The notes below the pieces were generated by a model. It did no database searches. It saw only the letters and a program-made list of their open reading frames with translations, and was not told the origin of the DNA. This document shows positions 6,422 through 7,964 of a stretch of DNA of 7,964 bases, piece by piece. Source of the stretch: DSOT01 sp052386775. Lineage in GTDB: Bacteria > Pseudomonadota > Gammaproteobacteria > Burkholderiales > SG8-41. How positions within the stretch are numbered: position 1 is the first letter of the stretch; the number at the start of each line of letters is the position of its first letter. The position numbers and the translations under genes are program-made. The DNA lies in assembly GCA_052386775.1 (NCBI GenBank), contig JBQTJV010000141.1, positions 1 to 7,964 of the forward strand. Reading direction: 5' to 3'.

Positions 6422-6448
6422 CGGAAGCCGCGTCCGACGCGCCCTCCG
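6422..6448 (-). promoter_or_regulatory. Stable hairpin in the rubrerythrin mRNA leader
   Basis: In the mRNA the arms CGGAGGGCGCGU and ACGCGGCUUCCG pair at 11 of 12 positions (one G-U pair, one G-G mismatch) around a 3-base CGG loop. It lies about halfway along the roughly 112-base leader and about 47 bases before the start codon, with no U-run behind it, so it is not a terminator. It may stabilise the mRNA or be part of a regulatory leader. I recognise no known riboswitch. Confidence 0.5.
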
Positions 6449-6467
6449 GCCTAACGAAACCCAGACT

Positions 6468-6482
6468 TTAGACTGAATCTAA
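6468..6482. promoter_or_regulatory. Hyphenated palindrome, possible operator of the rubrerythrin promoter
   Basis: TTAGA-CTGAA-TCTAA: two perfect 5-base arms with a 5-base spacer in an AT-rich patch of a GC-rich region. It covers about +5 to +19 relative to the predicted transcription start, a classic place for a repressor. The regulator is not known; I could not match it with confidence to OxyR, PerR/Fur, IscR or NsrR sites. A second weak dyad, GAGT-ATAGG-ACTC at 6493-6505, overlaps the -10 box. Confidence 0.4.
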
Positions 6483-6493
6483 TCTGTGAACTG

Positions 6494-6523
6494 AGTATAG
6501 GACTCGCGCCGGACCGCTGTCAA
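6494..6523 (-). promoter_or_regulatory. Strong sigma70-type promoter for the rubrerythrin unit
   Basis: On the - strand: TTGACA at 6523-6518, an 18-base spacer, and TATACT at 6499-6494. The -35 box is perfect and the -10 box differs from TATAAT at one position. A T-run lies just upstream of the -35 box. Transcription should start near 6487. The promoter begins 14 bases after the CBS-gene stop, so rubrerythrin is set off from the genes to its right. Confidence 0.8.
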
Positions 6524-6537
6524 GAAAAATGCCGCCG

Positions 6538-7131
6538 TCAACGCGCGAGTGTGGCCTCGATCTCGGAGAAGGTAAACGCCACCTGGCTGGTCTGTATCGC
6601 CACCCCGAGCTGGCGGGCGATCTGCGTGGCGGAAAACACCCCGCGCACGGTATGCCGTCCGCCGCCGCCGTCCTCCACCACCAGAGCGTGCTGGCGACCC
6701 GACTGTTTCAGCGTCGCGACGACGTGGCCGACCTTGGCTGCGCGCAGGTCGGGGAGCTTCAGCACCTCGAGCCGCTCCGGGGGCGTCATGATGTCGCGCA
6801 CCAGCAGCTCCTCGCGCCGGATGCCGCGCTCGACCAGCGTCTGCATGGGTTTCTCGCCGAGAATATCGTTGGCGGTGATGACGCCGACCACCTTGCGATC
6901 CTGATCGACCACCAGCAGCAGCCGCACGCCGCGCTGGATCATGCGGCGGTGCGCTTCGTCGAGGCTGTCGCCGGCGAGGATGATGACGGCGGTCACGCGC
7001 TGAAAATCGGTCAGCACGTTGAGCGCGGGATCGTCGAGCGTGACCTTCTCGGGCAGCGTCTGGCTCGGCTGGGCGTAACCCGAGCCGGGCCGCAGCATCG
7101 CATAAGTCAAAGCCGGATAGTCGCGCAGCAC
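6538..7131 (-). CDS. CBS-domain pair protein
   Basis: A 197-residue soluble protein with two CBS domains, at about residues 45-100 (RVTAVIILAGDSLDEAHRRM, VRLLLVVDQ, KVVGVITANDIL) and about 112-180 (RDIMTPPERLEVL, VGHVVATLKQSG, HALVVED, VRGVFSATQIARQLG). CBS pairs usually bind adenosine nucleotides such as AMP, ATP or SAM and act as energy sensors; no catalytic domain is attached here, so its target is unknown. A glycine run (DGGGGRH, 154-160) interrupts the second domain. The start is unsure: the first usable codon after an in-frame stop at 7141-7143 is the GTG at 7131, with no visible ribosome binding site; an ATG at residue 12 is the alternative. It lies 31 bases after rppH and may be read with it. 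Confidence 0.85.
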   Translation of the reverse strand: MLRDYPALTYAMLRPGSGYAQPSQTLPEKVTLDDPALNVLTDFQRVTAVIILAGDSLDEAHRRMIQRGVRLLLVVDQDRKVVGVITANDILGEKPMQTLVERGIRREELLVRDIMTPPERLEVLKLPDLRAAKVGHVVATLKQSGRQHALVVEDGGGGRHTVRGVFSATQIARQLGVAIQTSQVAFTFSEIEATLAR

Positions 7132-7147
7132 GCTGGTCGCTTAAGGC

Positions 7148-7164
7148 AGCGGGAAAAACCCGCT
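7148..7164 (-). other. Small hairpin between rppH and the CBS gene
   Basis: AGCGGG-AAAAA-CCCGCT: a 6-bp perfect stem with a 5-base loop, overlapping the rppH stop codon. On the - strand the T-run is in the loop and the sequence behind (GCCTTAAG) has none, so termination is doubtful. It lies just before the uncertain start of the CBS gene. Confidence 0.35.
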
Positions 7165-7705
7165 AACCGCCCTCCAGTGCATCTTCGTTCAGCGGCTGGG
7201 CCTGTTCACGGCCGCTGTGGCGGCGGTACGCGTTTCGCCGCAAGTGCCGCGCGAGTTCCTCCAGCGCCCTGCGGTAGACTTCGCGCTTGAACTCGATGAC
7301 GGATTCCATCGGCACCCAGTAATCGTTCCAACGCCAGGCATCGAACTCCGGCTTCTCGCTGGAGCGCAGGCACACATCGCAGTCGCGGCCGGTGAGCCGC
7401 AGCAAAAACCAGATCTGCTTCTGGCCGCGATAATGGCTGCGCCAGTCGCGCTTGAGCCACTTGTCGGGCACCTCGTAGCGCAGCCAGTCCCGCGTGCGTC
7501 CGAGTATCCTGACGTGATGCGGGTTCAGGCCCACTTCTTCTTTCAACTCGCGGTACATCGCGGCTTCCGGCGTCTCGCCCGCCTTGATGCCGCCTTGCGG
7601 AAACTGCCAGGAATGCTCGCGTACCCGCTTGCCCCAGAATACCTCGTTCTTCCAATTGCAAAGAATGATGCCAACATTGGGGCGATATCCATCACGATCC
7701 ACCAT
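7163..7705 (-). CDS. rppH: RNA pyrophosphohydrolase RppH (Nudix hydrolase)
   Basis: Cytoplasmic Nudix enzyme that removes pyrophosphate from the 5' triphosphate end of mRNA, preparing it for RNase E decay; older name nudH. The 180-residue protein opens with DRDGYRPNVGIILCN, typical of RppH. The full Nudix box lies at residues 38-60: Gly38, Glu44, Arg52-Glu53, Glu56-Glu57 and Gly59, matching GX5EX7REUXEEXGU. Other RppH features are FWGKRVREHSWQFPQGG (23-39), WLKRDWRSHYRGQKQIWFLL (83-102) and FDAWRWNDYW (121-130). The C-terminal tail after about 155 is basic, then acidic. The ATG at 7705 was chosen over an upstream in-frame ATG at 7747 because it begins the conserved part and has GGGG 8-9 bases before it. 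It is 88 bases after the partial gene to the right. Confidence 0.95.
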   Translation of the reverse strand: MVDRDGYRPNVGIILCNWKNEVFWGKRVREHSWQFPQGGIKAGETPEAAMYRELKEEVGLNPHHVRILGRTRDWLRYEVPDKWLKRDWRSHYRGQKQIWFLLRLTGRDCDVCLRSSEKPEFDAWRWNDYWVPMESVIEFKREVYRRALEELARHLRRNAYRRHSGREQAQPLNEDALEGG

Positions 7706-7793
7706 GGGAATACCCCGTAACTTGGTCAGTTGGCAGGATTTTTTCACAATTCGCGGCGGAAAGAAAGCGGTCCCGGGAGCGCGGCTTCCGCGG
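7706..7793. other. Gap between the right-edge gene and rppH
   Basis: Holds a short hairpin CGCGG-CTT-CCGCG (7780-7792) just after the stop of the right-edge gene, and next to it the palindrome TCCCGGGA (7771-7778). A T-rich stretch follows on the - strand, but about 15 bases away, so this is at best a weak terminator. An AT-rich patch at 7738-7750 may hold an rppH promoter, but I find no pair of boxes with good spacing. Confidence 0.35.
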
Positions 7794-7964
7794 CTAGATG
7801 AACAAGCGCTCCTCGTCGTGGTCGTTCATCCTGCGCAAGCTCGCGACGAAGCGCGGAAACTCCAGTCCATACAACTGTTCGAGTTCGAGCGCGCGCCGCG
7901 CGAGCACATCCCAGCGCAGGCTGCCCGGACTATGCTTGAACGCCAGCACGATGATGTTGCCGGG
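7794..7964 (-). CDS. C-terminal part of an unrecognised protein (truncated by window edge)
   Basis: The last 56 codons of a gene whose start lies beyond the right edge; the stop is TAG at 7794-7796. The visible part begins PGNIIVLAFKHSPGSLRWDV and ends NDHDEERLFI. I do not recognise the family. The frame is open to the edge with GC-rich third positions like its neighbours and no start inside, as expected for a real gene. There seems to be one beta strand (NIIVLAF) followed by helices rich in Leu, Arg and Glu (LARRALELEQLYG and FPRFVASLRRM). It has no cysteine and no membrane segment. Being upstream of rppH on the same strand, it may share a transcript, although 88 bases and a small hairpin lie between. 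Real coding is likely; product unknown. Confidence 0.65.
   Translation of the reverse strand, partial: PGNIIVLAFKHSPGSLRWDVLARRALELEQLYGLEFPRFVASLRRMNDHDEERLFI

Noticed and set aside
7148..7164. Hairpin with five T in the loop as an intrinsic terminator for rppH
   Set aside because: The T-run is in the loop, not behind the stem, on the - strand; kept only as an unassigned hairpin.
7706..7747. Longer RppH from an ATG at 7747
   Set aside because: The conserved RppH N-terminus begins at the ATG at 7705; the 14 added residues look unlike the family.
7718..7749. rppH promoter with TTGTGA and AAGTTA boxes
   Set aside because: The spacer is 20 bases and the -10 match is poor; not enough to call.

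Overview
This is a GC-rich chromosomal window that looks betaproteobacterial. The reasons are the obgE-proB pair read in one direction, a CNP1-like protein (a family first named from Neisseria), DUF3617 and DUF3501 proteins, and an RppH of the proteobacterial type. No transposase, integrase, phage gene, tRNA, rRNA or CRISPR array is visible. The organism cannot be named from this sequence alone.

Layout. Positions 1-2092 read on the + strand: the C-terminal GTPase part of obgE (its start lies left of the window), then proB and a small secreted DUF3617 protein. Each of these genes overlaps the next by 4 bases (ATGA), so they look like one translationally coupled unit. Everything from 2100 to the right edge reads on the - strand and converges on that unit with only 7 bases between stop codons. 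Read in transcription order from the right edge, the - strand carries: the C-terminus of an unrecognised protein (7794-7964), rppH/nudH, a two-CBS-domain protein, a rubrerythrin, a GlpC/HdrD-like iron-sulfur protein, a DUF3501 protein, a cyclopropane-fatty-acid synthase (cfa), and a secreted CNP1-like protein that overlaps the end of cfa.

The most interesting part is 3955-6523. A strong sigma70-type promoter (TTGACA, 18 bases, TATACT) sits just after the CBS gene. It drives a short rubrerythrin that has all diiron ligands but no rubredoxin domain. A hyphenated palindrome lies just after the predicted transcription start, and a stable hairpin lies in the leader. A terminator-like hairpin separates rubrerythrin from the iron-sulfur gene. 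DUF3501 follows 10 bases later, and a 9-bp hairpin containing its stop codon closes the set. This looks like a peroxide or redox-stress module in which the iron-sulfur protein could supply electrons to the rubrerythrin; the role of DUF3501 is unknown. That functional link is inference.

The cfa-CNP1 pair is separated from this module by about 146 bases that contain a degenerate copy of what looks like a dispersed proteobacterial repeat. The remaining genes are housekeeping: ribosome-assembly GTPase, proline synthesis, and mRNA 5'-end pyrophosphate removal. No stretch over 300 bases lacks a gene.
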